Shown here in pieces: positions 1 through 12,373 of a stretch of DNA of 64,000 nt. The position numbers and the translations under genes were made by a program. The stretch comes from Stratiolaelaps scimitus (lineage: Eukaryota; Arthropoda; Arachnida; Mesostigmata; Laelapidae). The stretch lies in contig JABWDB010000002.1 of the NCBI GenBank assembly GCA_019614645.1, positions 19,395,501-19,459,500 of the forward strand, given 5' to 3'. How positions within the stretch are numbered: position 1 is the first letter of the stretch; every line of letters begins with the position of its first letter. Under the pieces are notes generated by a model, which worked only from the letters and a program-made list of their open reading frames with translations, made no database searches and was not told the origin of the DNA.

Positions 1-2789
1 TGTGTCTTACAAGCATGCCGCTATGTTGATGAAGAAGTCTGTTTATGCCGCCCGGCTACATTTCGAGCGACGGCCAACGGCGAGGGCAGTCCGAGGCCTC
101 GATTGGCGGGAAGTTCGAAACGAAATCTGGGGCGCCAAACGCGACATCCGTTTACCGGTGCTGCCGCATCCTTCGTAGCACGGGATCGCTTCTGAGAGGA
201 CATACGTTAGAACAAAAGCTGTTTTCGATTTGCGTCTGTCCGCAGTTGATCTGCCACGTGTTGCAGAAAATATAAGAGATCAAACCATCTTCAACTACAG
301 TAACAGGATCAGTGAGAGAGCTATCGACATGCGCGGCATTGCTTTGATGGGTACATACATAGATATGAAGATATCGGATATATTGACTGTAGTCGTTAAT
401 ATTTGATTAAATTTTAATAAAGGGATAAAACGCTTTGGAGACCTCACTACAACTGATAATGAGATTCATGATTTCAAGACGAAAAACTATCTTCTAGATT
501 AAGGTACAATGTCATTAGAATGATATGTGCTGTGCAATATTTAATAATTACACACCACATAATATAATAATTATCTCGTCTTTAACGGTGTCTTTAGCGT
601 CGTCTCTGTCTGTATTTGTGAAGTGGTTGAAACAGAGCGAATATATACATCATCGAGTATAGAACAAACTCGACTAATAATTCATTGGCTTGCTGCCTCT
701 CACCGTTCGTCAAGATTCATTTCGATTCTATTCTCTAGCTATGCGAGAGCACAGCAACCCTTGAGTACGTATGATATAACATTTTTACAATTCAATACGC
801 TTTCTTTTATGTATAATAAACGATCGCACGTACTTTTATTAATTCGTCTCGTCATTCATCATCACCATCATAGTTATCCAACATCGTCATCTCTTCACGG
901 GATTTTTAACAGTGTACATTATATATTATATCAGAAACACGGTGCGTTAGTTTGCGTTTTCTCTCTCTCTCTCTCTGTCAAATTTCTTCTAATGTCTAGA
1001 TGGTTGCGTCTGATCAGTTCGCCGTCGATCAGACAGCGGCTTATTTGCGTCTGTGTTTATTAAACTATACAAATTGCTTCTGTACTCGTATTCTTTGCTG
1101 TCGTCTTTGTCATCGGACTCGGTCTCGCACTAATCAAAACTGTACAAATTGCAGCGAGAACATCGATGTCTCATTGAGAATCAGCTATCAGATGCTTTTT
1201 CGTACGTTTAGCCTTCATTCATCCCCCATGTCGGAACTCTATATCACGTGTTTAGTCATGCCGTTCTCGGCGGTTAATATCTCGTTAGTCCGCCGATACC
1301 CTTAACTTCTGCTACGCATCTGGACACGAGTCACCCGTCATCGTTACGCGGGGAAGGGGGAAGGCTATTCCGTAGTTTGTTCCTGCCGGTATTCCGACTT
1401 TCATCGCACCTTAGCCTCTGCGTAAAAGTATACATCGCACAATTCCACAGCCACCTGCCCTCGTTGGCTCGTTCTCCGACGTTCTCCATGCGACGTCCTC
1501 ATGTCTAAGCAGGATACTCTTGGTTCGACGTTGTCGTCTCAAAAGTCATACAATTCCGTATCTCGCTCACTCCAGGCCCTCGTTGGACGATGATACGGAT
1601 GGCGCATCCTCGAGCACTCGGACACGAAAACAGGACCGCACACAAGTCCACAACATGTCTCCTGCTGGTCTTCGTCGGGTGGCGTTACGGGCGGCCTGTT
1701 GCTCTTGCTTTGCGCGAATCTGCTCCGTGCGTCTGGACGGCGCACATGACGCGATTCCACAACCACCAACGTTCGTCGGCACTTCTTCGTAAGGTGTCCA
1801 TACTTATGTAAAGAAGAGAAGCTAAGTACAAGTTCCCTAGCTGGTAGGGCGGTGAGTGTCCTCATTAAAGACTTCATTACGTATACGCATAATGTGAAGA
1901 TCACATTCAACACCATATTTTCGCATACGGTGCATTATTGTCGTCAGGCTATTTCCTCTGGAACCTCGTCCCGTTCCATCCATTGTTATATGTATATACT
2001 ATATAAATATATGGTACCTACCAATTGTTTAACAGTCTTGATTCTCGGAACCCTCAACACCTGACGAAATTGTGCCATCGCCGTCCACTCGCTTGAATCG
2101 AGAATATCCTAGTATGAATTTGCTCTCTACGATATTTGTTAATATTATTACTAGAGTGAGAGATTGTTCGCGACAGACGTGGGAGCGCGACATTCGTTTT
2201 AAATATATAGTACTTTATCTACGTAGATCTATATTTTTTGGAATTCATATCGATCGATATATCCTCGTGTTGTATATAAGTAGATTTTCTCTAAACATAT
2301 GATTTCTTTGGGATGGATGGAGTCAAGTTAGAAACACCGGTGACAGTGTTTGCTGGCTACCGTTTTGATTGAACGCTCCAAAAGAGAGGGTTGCTGCAGC
2401 ATCACACCACCTATCACTGTATATAACGTGCTGTAACGCTATCACCGAAAGCTGGACTGGAACCGCGCCTAAATCGACAAAGACATCCCGTGTACCCGAG
2501 CGTAGAGATTTTTCTCGTGCGTGCCGGTGAGACTCTCCACCAAGCAAGATGTGCTTGCATGCGTTGGTCCTTCGGTCTGTGGCGTTCGCCCCGGGGCACT
2601 ACTGCCAGGCGTGCCAGGTTGTTGTTTCTTTGCGGTGAACTCAATACGCGTGAACGATCGATGCCGTTCATCGACGTTCATCGGTTCATTCATCCATTCA
2701 TTTCGTCTGTCTCGCTAGCACTCGGTGAACGGTCATAATTTTGCAATCATCCTATCGAGATCCTCCACGCTTGAGTTAGCACAGTTCGT
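1..2789. other. Intergenic or intronic stretch, no gene seen
   Basis: AT-rich single-copy-looking DNA. Several short open frames overlap on both strands, none with a recognisable domain or a convincing exon structure. A short CT dinucleotide run lies near 960-977. A moderate plus-strand splice-donor match (GCG before GTGAGT) sits near 1851, but no open frame leads into it. I see no promoter that I would defend. Confidence 0.5.
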
Positions 2790-3452
2790 TCAACAGTTCG
2801 GTGCTCGAACTTCCTTCCACCAGGAATCGGGATAGAGGTACTTCTGTATCTCAAACTCCTCGTGCGGAACATTCACTCGCAGACCCATAAAGTCCAGCTG
2901 TTTTAGCGGGGCCTTCACGAGTCTAGCTGGAAAGCATGTGGCACCCTCACACACCTTCGAGCTCTTCAAGCGGTGTTTCCAGCCAACGCGCCAGGCGGCC
3001 TGGCCATCCTGACTCTCAAACACGTACAGATAGACTTGACATCGAACATCGGCGTCGTGCCAAGCATAGTATAGACCGTTGGCCGAATCGTAGCGCACCT
3101 CAAGCCCGTGTCTACGGAACGCCTTGACGATAGCGCCTTCGTCCGCTTTTGCGAGCAGCTCCTCGTTTTGGACACACAACTCGATTCGGTTCGTCCACGG
3201 CAGGGGTTCGCCGATTTTCAGCGCGCCCCACAGCGAATAGTAGCATAAATAGTGTAGCGAGATATCGAGCGACTGCAACGACTTGAGCACAAGCGGGAAC
3301 AGCTTCTCAAGGCAGGGATGGGCGTCCTCCGTGCCACCGCAGCCGTTAGCGGCCTCCTTCTGCAAGAAGCCAACGGCCAGCAGGAGAGCAATGCAAAGGG
3401 CCGCCACGTAGATGGCGCAGCGGCGAAATGTGCGCGAACGGTAGTATCGCAT
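2790..3452 (-). CDS. LicD/fukutin-FKRP-like type II membrane protein, intronless
   Basis: A 220-residue protein with ATG at 3452 (purine at -3) and TGA at 2790. A basic cytosolic N-terminus is followed by one hydrophobic segment at about residues 12-30, so it should be a signal-anchored Golgi or ER membrane protein. The lumenal part follows the layout of the LicD superfamily (bacterial LicD, fukutin, FKRP; nucleotidyl- or phospho-sugar transferases). It has a Tyr-rich stretch and LWGALK at 74-79 where LicD proteins have LLGAxR, then PWTNRIEL at 85-92 at the PWDxDxD site. The C-terminus has FPARLV (174-179), PLKQLDFMGLRVNVP (182-196) and YLYPDSWW (205-212), the family's usual ending. Oddity: the acidic pair that binds metal in active members is missing (Thr-Asn-Arg instead of Asp-x-Asp), so transfer activity is doubtful. 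It is much shorter than fukutin (461) or FKRP (495) and has only the catalytic-type domain. No polyadenylation hexamer was noticed directly downstream. Family assignment is confident; substrate and activity are unknown. Confidence 0.8.
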   Translation of the reverse strand: MRYYRSRTFRRCAIYVAALCIALLLAVGFLQKEAANGCGGTEDAHPCLEKLFPLVLKSLQSLDISLHYLCYYSLWGALKIGEPLPWTNRIELCVQNEELLAKADEGAIVKAFRRHGLEVRYDSANGLYYAWHDADVRCQVYLYVFESQDGQAAWRVGWKHRLKSSKVCEGATCFPARLVKAPLKQLDFMGLRVNVPHEEFEIQKYLYPDSWWKEVRAPNC

Positions 3453-6090
3453 GCCTGACCGTGGGGCGATGTTGCCGAATAGCTATTTTTCTGCTGGTTC
3501 CTCGGCCTGCGGCTGCAGCGACAGCGGCAGCTGCAGCGGCAAGCTCGACAACAACAACACGAACCACTTGATAGTCGTTGTCAGGTCCTCCTGAATGCGG
3601 TCGTTCTAGTCCGACCCGCGCGGTCAGGTGCATTGTGTGCACCCGTGCGCAAGTGGGCGCACACCGGATAAGAGTCTCACAACTGGACCGACGGTGGTCT
3701 TCGTCGTTGACAGCGGCTACGTCCGGCTACGTGTTCACGCTGATAAGCCGCAATGCCACGAACACCAACACTGGAGCCGAATCCGGCAGAGGCGATCACA
3801 GGTCTAGCCGCAGCGCTCCCACAGGGCGGTTGGTGGTACCGAAACGACGGCATATATACGATCATAGCATAGATGGAGGGTGTTTGTTCGGACAGTGCTT
3901 TGTTACGTGACAGCTACGCAGGGGCACCGAAAGATAGCTGCATACGAGGGTGGCTGTCACTGCAGCAGCAGCAGCCCCAGCCAGCCGATGATCCGATCGC
4001 TGTCGTCGTCGCCGAAGCGAAAGGGCCGGGGCATTAGCAATGTGGTATCAGCACTAGCGGCAGCAGCGGAAACAACAACAAGAACGGCAGGGGCAGTATC
4101 CCAAACGCCAATGCCGGCCAATAGACCTGCCCCCGAGTGTCTCGCACTGCTCCCGTATCACGGCGAACACCGAGATAGCGGGAGAGAGGTCAATGAGAAT
4201 AACAACAACAAAATCAGCTGACAAACCACCAGCTACTCTCATACGCCTGCTGGGCAAACTCTTAGGGCCGCGCGGACACGTAAGCAGCTGAGCGGATGCT
4301 TCTCGCCAGAAATTCGAACGGGATTTACGCACGTCAACGGGAGGTAAACGTGCAGCAAAAGCAGCTAGAAGATATGGTAACCTCCCAGGCTGCGCTGGGT
4401 CTCCTGCGCCTTGTCACTCGTTGTTGGGGGGAGTGGAGTGAGCGCCTGGGAGCTCCCCTTCACTACGAGATGTCGAGTGGTTGACGACGGCGCTCACGCG
4501 TCGTGTGACAGCGCGTTCGTTTCAAAACATTCGACCATTGTGTAGACGACGTGGCGGGAAGTTTTTGGACAATTTGAAAGTGACAGCGGTTTCGCTAGAG
4601 GACGAATTGATATTAGATGATCTCGGTCGTGGAGGTAAAATAAGTTAGTATTGTGTCAATGTTCGTCAATTTATTACGGTTCGTTCGTTGATTCGTTGCT
4701 TAAGACAGCAAATAGCGACACGGGCTTCCGGTTGTCTCAGCAGCAGCAGATTAAATCAATGGACATTGGATTTTTGCTTGTGAATCAACGGCTAACTTCC
4801 TCGAGGGGGTCCAGCGTAGGCAGGTCCGCGTTACCGGGAACAAGCGCACATGATCCTTCGTTCTGTAGCACGTTTCTCTCGCTGTGAGGCAGAGGCAGAG
4901 AGGCTTGACATCCCCTGCTCTCGGCTACTACTTTCAATAATGTATATTTAATAGTTATATAGCTAAATGTAATAATTATACTCTCACTACTGTTCATCGT
5001 ACTGTTTACGTTTGATTCCACTATGAAGTTGGTCTGATATGATCAATGACTCAATGTTTTTGACCTTTAATGGAGAAGTATGTTTCTGGATGGTTTTGTA
5101 AGACTTATAGCTTTGGAGCATGCGAAACTACGATGGAAATGGGGACTGGTTCTATCGTTTCGTCTAGTGATTGCCCGGTTAATGCAAGATAGTATTTCGA
5201 TATCTCAATTAGTCACACCGATACAGCTTCCCGTCGCTAAACAAATCCTGGAAAGTAAATGGTACCAAATGTCCCCGTCTAAAAAAAACACGAAATAGTT
5301 TGTGGATGAATCAAGAGTGTCTCGTAGTTAGGTGTAGATTAGGTGACTAGTAATCTCGAGAGGATACATTCTGATACGACATTCAGTTTCTCGCAGTGCG
5401 TTGAGGCTCCTTTGGTGGGGTCAGTGTTTATTTGAAGTTGTATAACTAGATGTTTAGTTGTGAACAAGTTTTCAACTATGATTATAAACAATATGAGCTG
5501 TTATCGCGATTTTGTTAATATGTGCTTTTGAGGTTCGATCACGGAATATCGCAGGTAGGATGGATAGCATAGCTTGGACCATGTAGACGATACAAGCGTC
5601 CGAGATCGAAAGTTTCAAGTCCAGTCGCAAATGAAAGCTCTGTCGATCTTCTAGAATATGAATGAAGAATGACTTCGCCATTCATTCTCTGAGGGCATTT
5701 GAGGTAAACGTCGCTGGGGTTCAGTGCTGCATTAATTTGCCAGCGGCCAAATAGTAGTTATGTTTAAAGCCTGGTCTGCGTTCTGAGGTCTGCGCTATCA
5801 CTCTCTACGGCGAATTCGTTGTGACTGGTTGTAGTGGCCGCCGCCTGTGCATATTCTGCACTAAACAAGTCCAAGCTAGTTCGATAGTTTATTCTCTGTA
5901 TAATTTACATATCATTAATCGTGAATGAAGGCTACGATAGCACATTTTTCCACATGTTATCCACCGGCCTACATATAAATGTATTTCAGCCTATTTCCTA
6001 TAGCGAGCCTAGCCGCCTGGCTTTCGTTTCCACCCACCACAAGGCTGGCCCTCCCCACAGTCAAAGAAGATCATCGTTCTCTCGAGACCC
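3453..6090. other. Region upstream of the LicD-like gene, no firm gene
   Basis: The first kilobase is GC-rich with CAG/CTG runs and probably contains the leader of the minus-strand LicD-like gene. A TATATA at 3853-3858 precedes a 54-codon plus-strand ORF (ATG 3873, stop 4037) with a QQQQ run. Nothing supports that ORF beyond its start codon. From about 4500 to 6090 the sequence is AT-rich, with scattered short frames and no defensible gene. Confidence 0.35.
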
Positions 6091-6829
6091 TCCTCTCTAG
6101 GAGGCCATTTCCCTTTGCAGTTCTATGTACCACATTCTCTTCCTCCTCCTCTTAGGCGAGCGGTTGTTGCCAACGAGACAACATTGCGGACGATCCGTCC
6201 CGCTCGAGCTCAGGAGAGGACAAACTCGCTGGGCAGCAGCAGCAGCAGCAGTGGATCGGAGATAGAGAGCGGGAACTACCCACGACACGCTGAGCTCAGC
6301 CTCATTCCCTTCTCTACGCCCCGCGCGTTGGGCCTTTAACATTGAGCCAGCCGCTAGCTGACGAATTCGTTGGTGAGAGCGGCGGCGCTGCGCCAACAGC
6401 GTCAATAAGGTAGGTGCAGCCGCCAACGACATCGCGATCCTCTCAAGCCCCGGCAGAGCGGATGGACCGCCGCCGCTGTGGACGGGATCAGACGGCTGCT
6501 ACGAGCCGCTAGTCGTACGAACGGCTGCTGCCAGTTTCATGATCTGTCTCTCTTTCTCTCTCTCTCTCCTACTATATTCATACCCTCCCTTCATTACCCT
6601 TCCCCAGTGCCGCCGGTCCGCTGGCTGTACTGTTTGCTGGCGCCGTCGCGTTCTGCACCGCCGCCGCCGCCGCCGATGCAGTGAGTTGCGCTGCTACTGG
6701 CACTGCTGATGATGGTGATTATTGTTGTTGTCGTAAAAGCTCGTAGTCTCTTCTCTCAGCGGCACGTCTCTGAGCCGACCGTCGTCGTCTGTCCAATGCA
6801 GTGTGCATGCTACCGAGTCTAGAAAGAGC

Positions 6830-6856
6830 GAGAGAGAGAGAGAGAGAGAGAGAGAG
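6830..6856. repeat. (GA)n microsatellite
   Basis: An uninterrupted GA dinucleotide run inside the GC-rich island. Such tracts near arthropod promoters are known binding sites for GAGA-type factors; a role here is inference only. Confidence 0.85.
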
Positions 6857-8066
6857 GTGTCTGTTGGTGGTGGTGGTGGTGAGGGAAGCTTGTGGTGATG
6901 GTGTTGGCAACAGCAGCAGCAGCAGCCGCCGCCGCGCAACGGCGGTGAATCCAGTGGCGTTGTTGTGTTGGCTATCCTGCTAGCCTAGCTCTCACTAACT
7001 GAGAGGAAGAGGTCGGCCGCGGAGGCAGCAGCAGCGTGCTTGGTGCTGGTGGCGGTGCCGCGGGTGATCGAATTGTATTTGTAGTAGTGTAAGTAGTAGT
7101 AGTAGTGACCCGATCGTAGTAGCCCGCTGTTAAGGGGTGTCTGTGTGTGTTTAGGTGTGCGGGCGGCCTGGGTGTCTCTCTTTGTGTTCTGCTAGCGAGC
7201 GGTGCTGCTGCTGCCTTACTTCTGCGAGGGGTTGGACTGTAGGAGCCAGCGAATCCTGGCCGCTGCCTGCAGCTGCTGCTCGGGACCAAGCACTTAACAT
7301 GTACTTTACAGTATTGTAACCTTACCTAGTAAACTTTGTCTAGCATGAATACTACTGCTAGCGCTATAGTCAGGATTACTGCCACTGCGGCTCGCATGGA
7401 TACAGATTGATATGCACTTCTCGATACAAACTACACAGTCCTGTAGCGTGTGAGAGTGTGTGTGTGTGGTCGCGTGTCTGTGTATACGGAGGGTAGTCCA
7501 CCAGCAGCAGCAGTGTTACCGCTTGGTCGCTGTGTGCCGCCCGCTTGGATCGGTCTCTCCGGCTTTACACGACAATAAGTAAAGAGTGAATCTCTCTGTG
7601 GGCTAGCCGGCCGCCAGCCAACGTACGCGCGTTTGGCGTTGTGTCCGCTTGAGTGTCTTTGGATGCCTATGCGAGTCAGAGTTGTACGGCAAGCCCAACC
7701 ATCTCGAATTTCTCACTCCTCAGCGACAACTTGACAGAGTTATTCTCTTGGAGTAGAATTGTTGTCGAGCAAGAGTTCTTCGTCGAAACGCACGAATCAA
7801 GACACACAGGCGCGGTAGCTGCTGCTTTCTGGTCGTTCGTTGCGTCGTCGAAATCAGCCGAGAGGTACAGCAGCAGCAGCAGCTGCAGCCGCCACCGCCA
7901 CCGCCGCCGCCGCCTCAGTAATCGCTCCTTTCTTCTCATACTTGCACTTTCTCATTGGCCGTCAGCTGCCGCTGCTATAGGTGGACGCCGCAGGCCGCTG
8001 GTGGCCACTGCTACTGTCGGTCAATCGCCACTGCTTGAGTTGGCTAGATTATCAATCAAGCAACTG

Positions 8067-8078
8067 CCGGAGGTAAGC
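8067..8078 (+). other. Candidate splice donor
   Basis: GGAG before GTAAGCAG matches the consensus donor, with the exon ending at 8072. The upstream open frame runs from 7653 but lacks an ATG at its start, so the exon is more likely an untranslated leader than coding. Confidence 0.4.
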
Positions 8079-8593
8079 AGCCGGTGGCTCGCACCCACTG
8101 TCCCGCACTCAACGAACCGTGGACAGACCGGCGTCGCATACGTGAATGAAACACGAGTCCTGTTTGTGTGTGTGAGTGAGCGTGGATGAATGTGTGTTGT
8201 GTCCACAGTGTGGAATGGTCGCCCTGGAACAGGCGAGCGTTGAAGTTTGCTGCCGTCGCTCGACAGAGGAAAATTGTCATCCCGGTGTCTTCGTTCATCA
8301 TCAATTATCAGCTCGTGGTTTGTCGTCGATCTCTCGAAATTCTCGTGTTGTCGAATCGTAAGCATAGCCTGCCGACACCTCCTTCTCCCCGCCTTCCCCT
8401 GTCCTTATCTACCTCACGGATTGTATCGGGTCGTCCAGTGAAACGGAGTATGATAGACCTCTAGAGTTCATGTGTGTGTGTGTACGTGAGTTCAAAAGTG
8501 CTCCTTCTGCTGCTGCTGTCGTCGTCGGAGTGCGTCGGGGTCCACGCGCCGGTCACCCAGCCAACCTGCGGTGGCTGCGTGAGCTCGTGCTGT

Positions 8594-8606
8594 CAACCGG
8601 TAAGGA
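8594..8606 (+). other. Candidate splice donor
   Basis: ACCG before GTAAGG, with the exon ending at 8599. It could be an alternative leader-exon donor to the one at 8072. Confidence 0.35.
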
Positions 8607-9224
8607 GTGAAGTGTCTGCTGCTACTCGACGTACCGGCGAAAAGCGGGCGGGCGGGCGGGGATGTGACCGGAAAGGATCAATGTGCGAAATACGAAGGCG
8701 AGCAGAGATCTAGGAGCAAGAATCTGAAACGAAAGCGGAGAAAAACGGAGCCAAGGAAACCTGTTATTATTACCTGTATTGGATACGTCGCTCACTTGGC
8801 AAAAGTGTCACTCGCGCTCGCATCGACACCGCGTGAAGTACTACGCCATAGCAACCGCTGGCGGCTCGTCGCCACCATCGCTGTCTGTGGAACAGAGAGA
8901 GAAAGACACGAGATCGCCACGAAGAAAATCTTCATGCGAAACGAGTGTGGTGTATGCGCCTATGCCGGAGTTCCACGCGCGCTCAACGGAGCTTACGGGC
9001 AGACGAAGAAGACAACGAAGTGGACTCAGCATCAGAGAGCTCAGCAGCGGGAGAAGGTGGCGAGAAACGAGACCAAAGCTTGAGGACGCCGAGGCAACGG
9101 TGCGTTCACTGTCGATCGATATTCGGCAACAGAAGAAGAATGACTGTTGCTGATTGTTTATTATTGTTATTATTATTATTATTATTGTTTCATGGGACTT
9201 TTTGACCAGGTCAAGTTTGGCAAC

Positions 9225-9338
9225 ATGGGCTGTCTCCACGCGAACGCTGTCTGTACGCCAGCTGTAGAGTCGTCCAAATGGCATGCTCGTTTCGAGATCG
9301 AGGAGAGACTCTCAGGGGAGCTGAACCAGTGGTTGTAG
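9225..9338 (+). CDS. Small ORF with an MGC dual-acylation start
   Basis: A 37-residue frame beginning MGCLHANAVC and ending at TAG 9338. The start context is near ideal (AAC before ATGG). A polypyrimidine-rich sequence ending in CAG lies just upstream, giving a plausible acceptor at 9209/9210 and a 15-nt leader. Gly2-Cys3 is the classical N-myristoylation plus palmitoylation signal of membrane-tethered signalling proteins such as G-protein alpha subunits. The rest is amphipathic and charged (EIEERLSGEL). I do not recognise a family, and no good donor lies inside the frame, so it would be a stand-alone micropeptide or chance. Length alone is not evidence. Confidence 0.22.
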   Translation: MGCLHANAVCTPAVESSKWHARFEIEERLSGELNQWL

Positions 9339-10111
9339 ATAGGGAAGGCCGGTGTAGCAGCTGGTCCCATTGTATGCATTATTGTATGGCTCACTCTGTG
9401 GCTATCTTGCTACGCTAGTATTGTTGCTGTTGCTGAGAAGGGAGGCCCGCTCTCCCTCGAAGAACACACAGAACGCCTAGAGCCGGCGGCGGCGGCTTGT
9501 TTGTTGTTGGCCCGGCAGGCAGGCAGGCCCACAGACCGGCCGCCCGTTATCGCCAGCCGCAGTATGGGCTGGCAGCGCGATCTTCTTCTACTTTTTCATT
9601 TTCTCTGTGTTTTATTTTCTGTTACAACGAGTATATATGTTCCCTGTGTCCGCCGAGTAGTTACCGGAGTACTAACAGTTCAACTAACAGAGCAGGTGGT
9701 GGTGCTATGGTAGACGATGATGTCGTGTCGAGGCGTCGACCGTCACTCAGATCTCTCCTGTCCGACTTGCTGACAATAATGACGTTGTCAATAACGTGTT
9801 TGGCTTGGGCGGTGTAGCCTGCGAGAGGTGATGGGGCATATGAGCTCTTTGGACAATGTGGGTCCATCTGCCCACGAACATAGTTTGTGTTGTATTGATA
9901 TAGATGAGACTGGTGACTGGCTATTGCCAATCGAGAGAGTATGTGTCCGAAAGAGAAGGAGGGAGGGGGAGAGAGAGAGATGATACCGAAAGTCTACTAT
10001 GTGAGAAGCGTGCATTCGGACTGCGGGTCGTCACTCAGAGTTGTAGGTGGGAGCGTAGATGCATCTAGATCGTTTCCGGAGATCCTCATTACCAGTATGA
10101 ATGCACAACAC

Positions 10112-10115
<4 letters not shown>

Positions 10116-10145
<30 letters not shown>
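10116..10145. repeat. (TA)n microsatellite
   Basis: About 15 TA units, uninterrupted. It is one of many TA arrays in the window. Shorter ones not listed separately lie at 24040-24057, 30195-30211, 54513-54533, 55811-55827 and 60940-60955. Confidence 0.9.
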
Positions 10146-10148
<3 letters not shown>

Positions 10149-11315
10149 ACTGCTATATGTGTTGACTGCGTTGATTGTGCTTTCTTTATAGTGGCGGTAA
10201 TAACGAATTTTCGTGTCTTAACGACAGTGCTATAGCAGTAATCGGTAAATACGCCAGGATCTTCGAAATACCATTATCCAAGCAAGCAACTAAGTAAGGA
10301 TGCGAGGAAGGGTTCTCATCACCAGCTGACTTCGTGACCAACGAATACCGCTCTGGTGATTGACTGAATGACGACTTTTAGCAGCAGCACAGAGCTCACA
10401 ATCAGCTCAGTTTCGTTCAACTTAAGTATTCGATACACAAACACAGACACCTAGACACAGAGTTCGTCATCTCACTAACATGAATGGCCGCCGGCCGACC
10501 GACCGACCGACCAGTCAGCTAGTGACTTGTTGCTTGGTTCGTCTGATCGACGTATGTGTAGCTCTACCTTCGTATGTAATAAAGTATTCTCATTATTATT
10601 ATTATTGGTGGTGGTTGTTGTTGTTGCTGCTGCCGTTGCGTCGAGCCACGATACGCAATACGAGTGAGCGCTTTTTTCTTGGCTGCCAACGCCGTAGAGA
10701 AGGTCGGGCTGCGCTGCATCGCCGTTGTCCGATGATGCTGATGGTGATAGTTGAAAGGTGGTGGCGGAGGATGCGGCGTCACTGGCAGGCAGAGGAAGCG
10801 AGGCCATCGAACAGAAAAGCCGTGCGCGAGTCGGCGCTGTTGTTGGCCACCACCAGCAGCCAGCCAACAATCCATCCAAACAGCCAGCGCGCACAGCGAT
10901 ACCATACACCGCTACCACCAATGCAAACACACCATCGCTCAATCTCTCATTCATTCATTCACTTACACGGTCGGTCGGCGGACCGACGGACCGACCGCAC
11001 AACGGTGCGCTGACTCCAGCGGCGGCGGCGGCGGCTGGCTCAGTTGTTGTCCCGTTCGGTTTTCGTGATCGTCGTCGTTGTTGTCGACGACTATAACAAC
11101 AACAGCAACAACAGCAACAGCTGTGCGAGACAGAAATGACGACAACGACGAGTCGTCGATTGTGACACCACCACCGACGAACCGAACCGAGCCGTAGTGA
11201 ATGATGCGAGCGAGAGCCAAACGAACCCAGATGAAGACGAAGGACGGAACGCCGAACGAATTTCGTCAATAGAACGCGCGGGCAGCGAACAACGCGACGA
11301 CGGGCAACGACTGTT

Positions 11316-11340
11316 GCAGCAGCAGCAGCAGCAGCAGCAG
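11316..11340. repeat. (GCA)8 trinucleotide run
   Basis: A pure CAG-type run of eight units inside the GC-rich island, the longest uninterrupted one noticed outside the coding exon at 60321. On the plus strand it is not in a convincing coding frame. Confidence 0.85.
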
Positions 11341-12354
11341 TAGCCGTTGTCGAGGCAGCACAGCGCCAGAAGTGGCTGCAGAAAAACCTGCCGAACTGCT
11401 GCGCGCTCTATGCGCTATTTGCGTACCGAGAACTACTAGCGGTCTTCCCTGATCTTGACGCTGATGGTGGTGGTGGTGCTGGTGGTGGTGCTGGCGCTGG
11501 CGCTGCTGCGGCCCAATGACGACTAAACGGACGGACGGAGCACGGCGGAGTGGATCGCTGCCTTAGCAGTGACTCTTATGCAACGTTTGAGTCGTCCACG
11601 CGTAGCTAGATCTGGTCGTGCACCGGCGGCGGCGGCGGTGGTGGCTAAATCACCCGAATTACCACCATTTGTCGCCATGCCTGTTGTCAGCGCCGATCTC
11701 TATTAGTATTATACTATTCAACGACGTTCGATTCGATGATTCAGTCCGGCTCGTCTGGCGGCATCTTCTCCGTCTGTCTTCTAGTCCTGCTGCCGTTGTC
11801 AGCAGCGCCACAAATCGGCCAGTAGTGTGTATAATCGATGCTGTGGTATAAGGTAGTAACGTCAGTTGGTGGTACCTGGCGAGCCAGTGGTAACAGAATC
11901 AATAACAGTGGTAGAAGTAATAGCGGAGGGCAGAACCGTTGAGTGGAAACGTCGTGCGGTATACATGAATGGGGAGGTCTTCAACTGCGTTCGACTTCAA
12001 GTCAAAAAACTAAGTGATAAGGACGGGTGACTGACCACTGCCAATAGGGATCGGGTTCGAGGTATCAGTGGTATCTCTTCTTGCTCTCTACGACTCGAGC
12101 GATTGACTGATCGCTCAGTGGCTACAGGATTGGCGTATAACCCCGTATCCACCCATTCAAAGCTCTGTACCATTGGTCTATAGTCTACGATGTGATTGTA
12201 GTCAGCGTCCAGTAAAAAGGATTACGTTCATACGCCGATGTGCACTAGTAGTGGTGTGTTTTATTTTTTAGTAGTGGTGTTGGCAGCAGCAACAGCAGCG
12301 TGCTGTATAATGCATTATTTATATGTGTCGTACATGGACATGTTCCCTCCGCTG

Positions 12355-12373
12355 ATATATATATATATATATA
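12355..12373. repeat. (TA)n microsatellite
   Basis: About nine TA units, uninterrupted. Confidence 0.85.

Larger units (their letters stand above)
6100..11900. other. GC-rich trinucleotide-repeat island, probable promoter and untranslated leader exons
   Basis: Composition changes sharply near 6100. Runs of CAG/CTG, CGG/CCG, GTG and AAC/GTT units fill several kilobases, with a GA run at 6830-6856 and (GCA)8 at 11316-11340. Long open frames overlap on both strands at once (for example 7653-8189 plus and 10475-10954 minus, 10480-11013 plus). They are rich in homopolymeric Ser, Arg, Leu or Thr, as expected when repeat DNA lacks stop codons by composition. Two strong plus-strand splice donors lie inside. 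The most economical reading is a large promoter with long 5' untranslated exons of a developmental-type gene on the plus strand; the downstream coding exon could be as far away as 60321, which is speculation. An orphan protein in one of these frames cannot be excluded. Confidence 0.45.

Noticed and set aside
7653..8189. 178-codon plus-strand open frame as a protein gene
   Set aside because: It begins without ATG and its translation is dominated by Ser, Arg and Ala from trinucleotide runs. A consensus donor inside it fits a leader exon better.
12040..12070. tRNA gene suggested by GGGTTCGAGG
   Set aside because: No T-arm, anticodon or acceptor pairing could be built around it.
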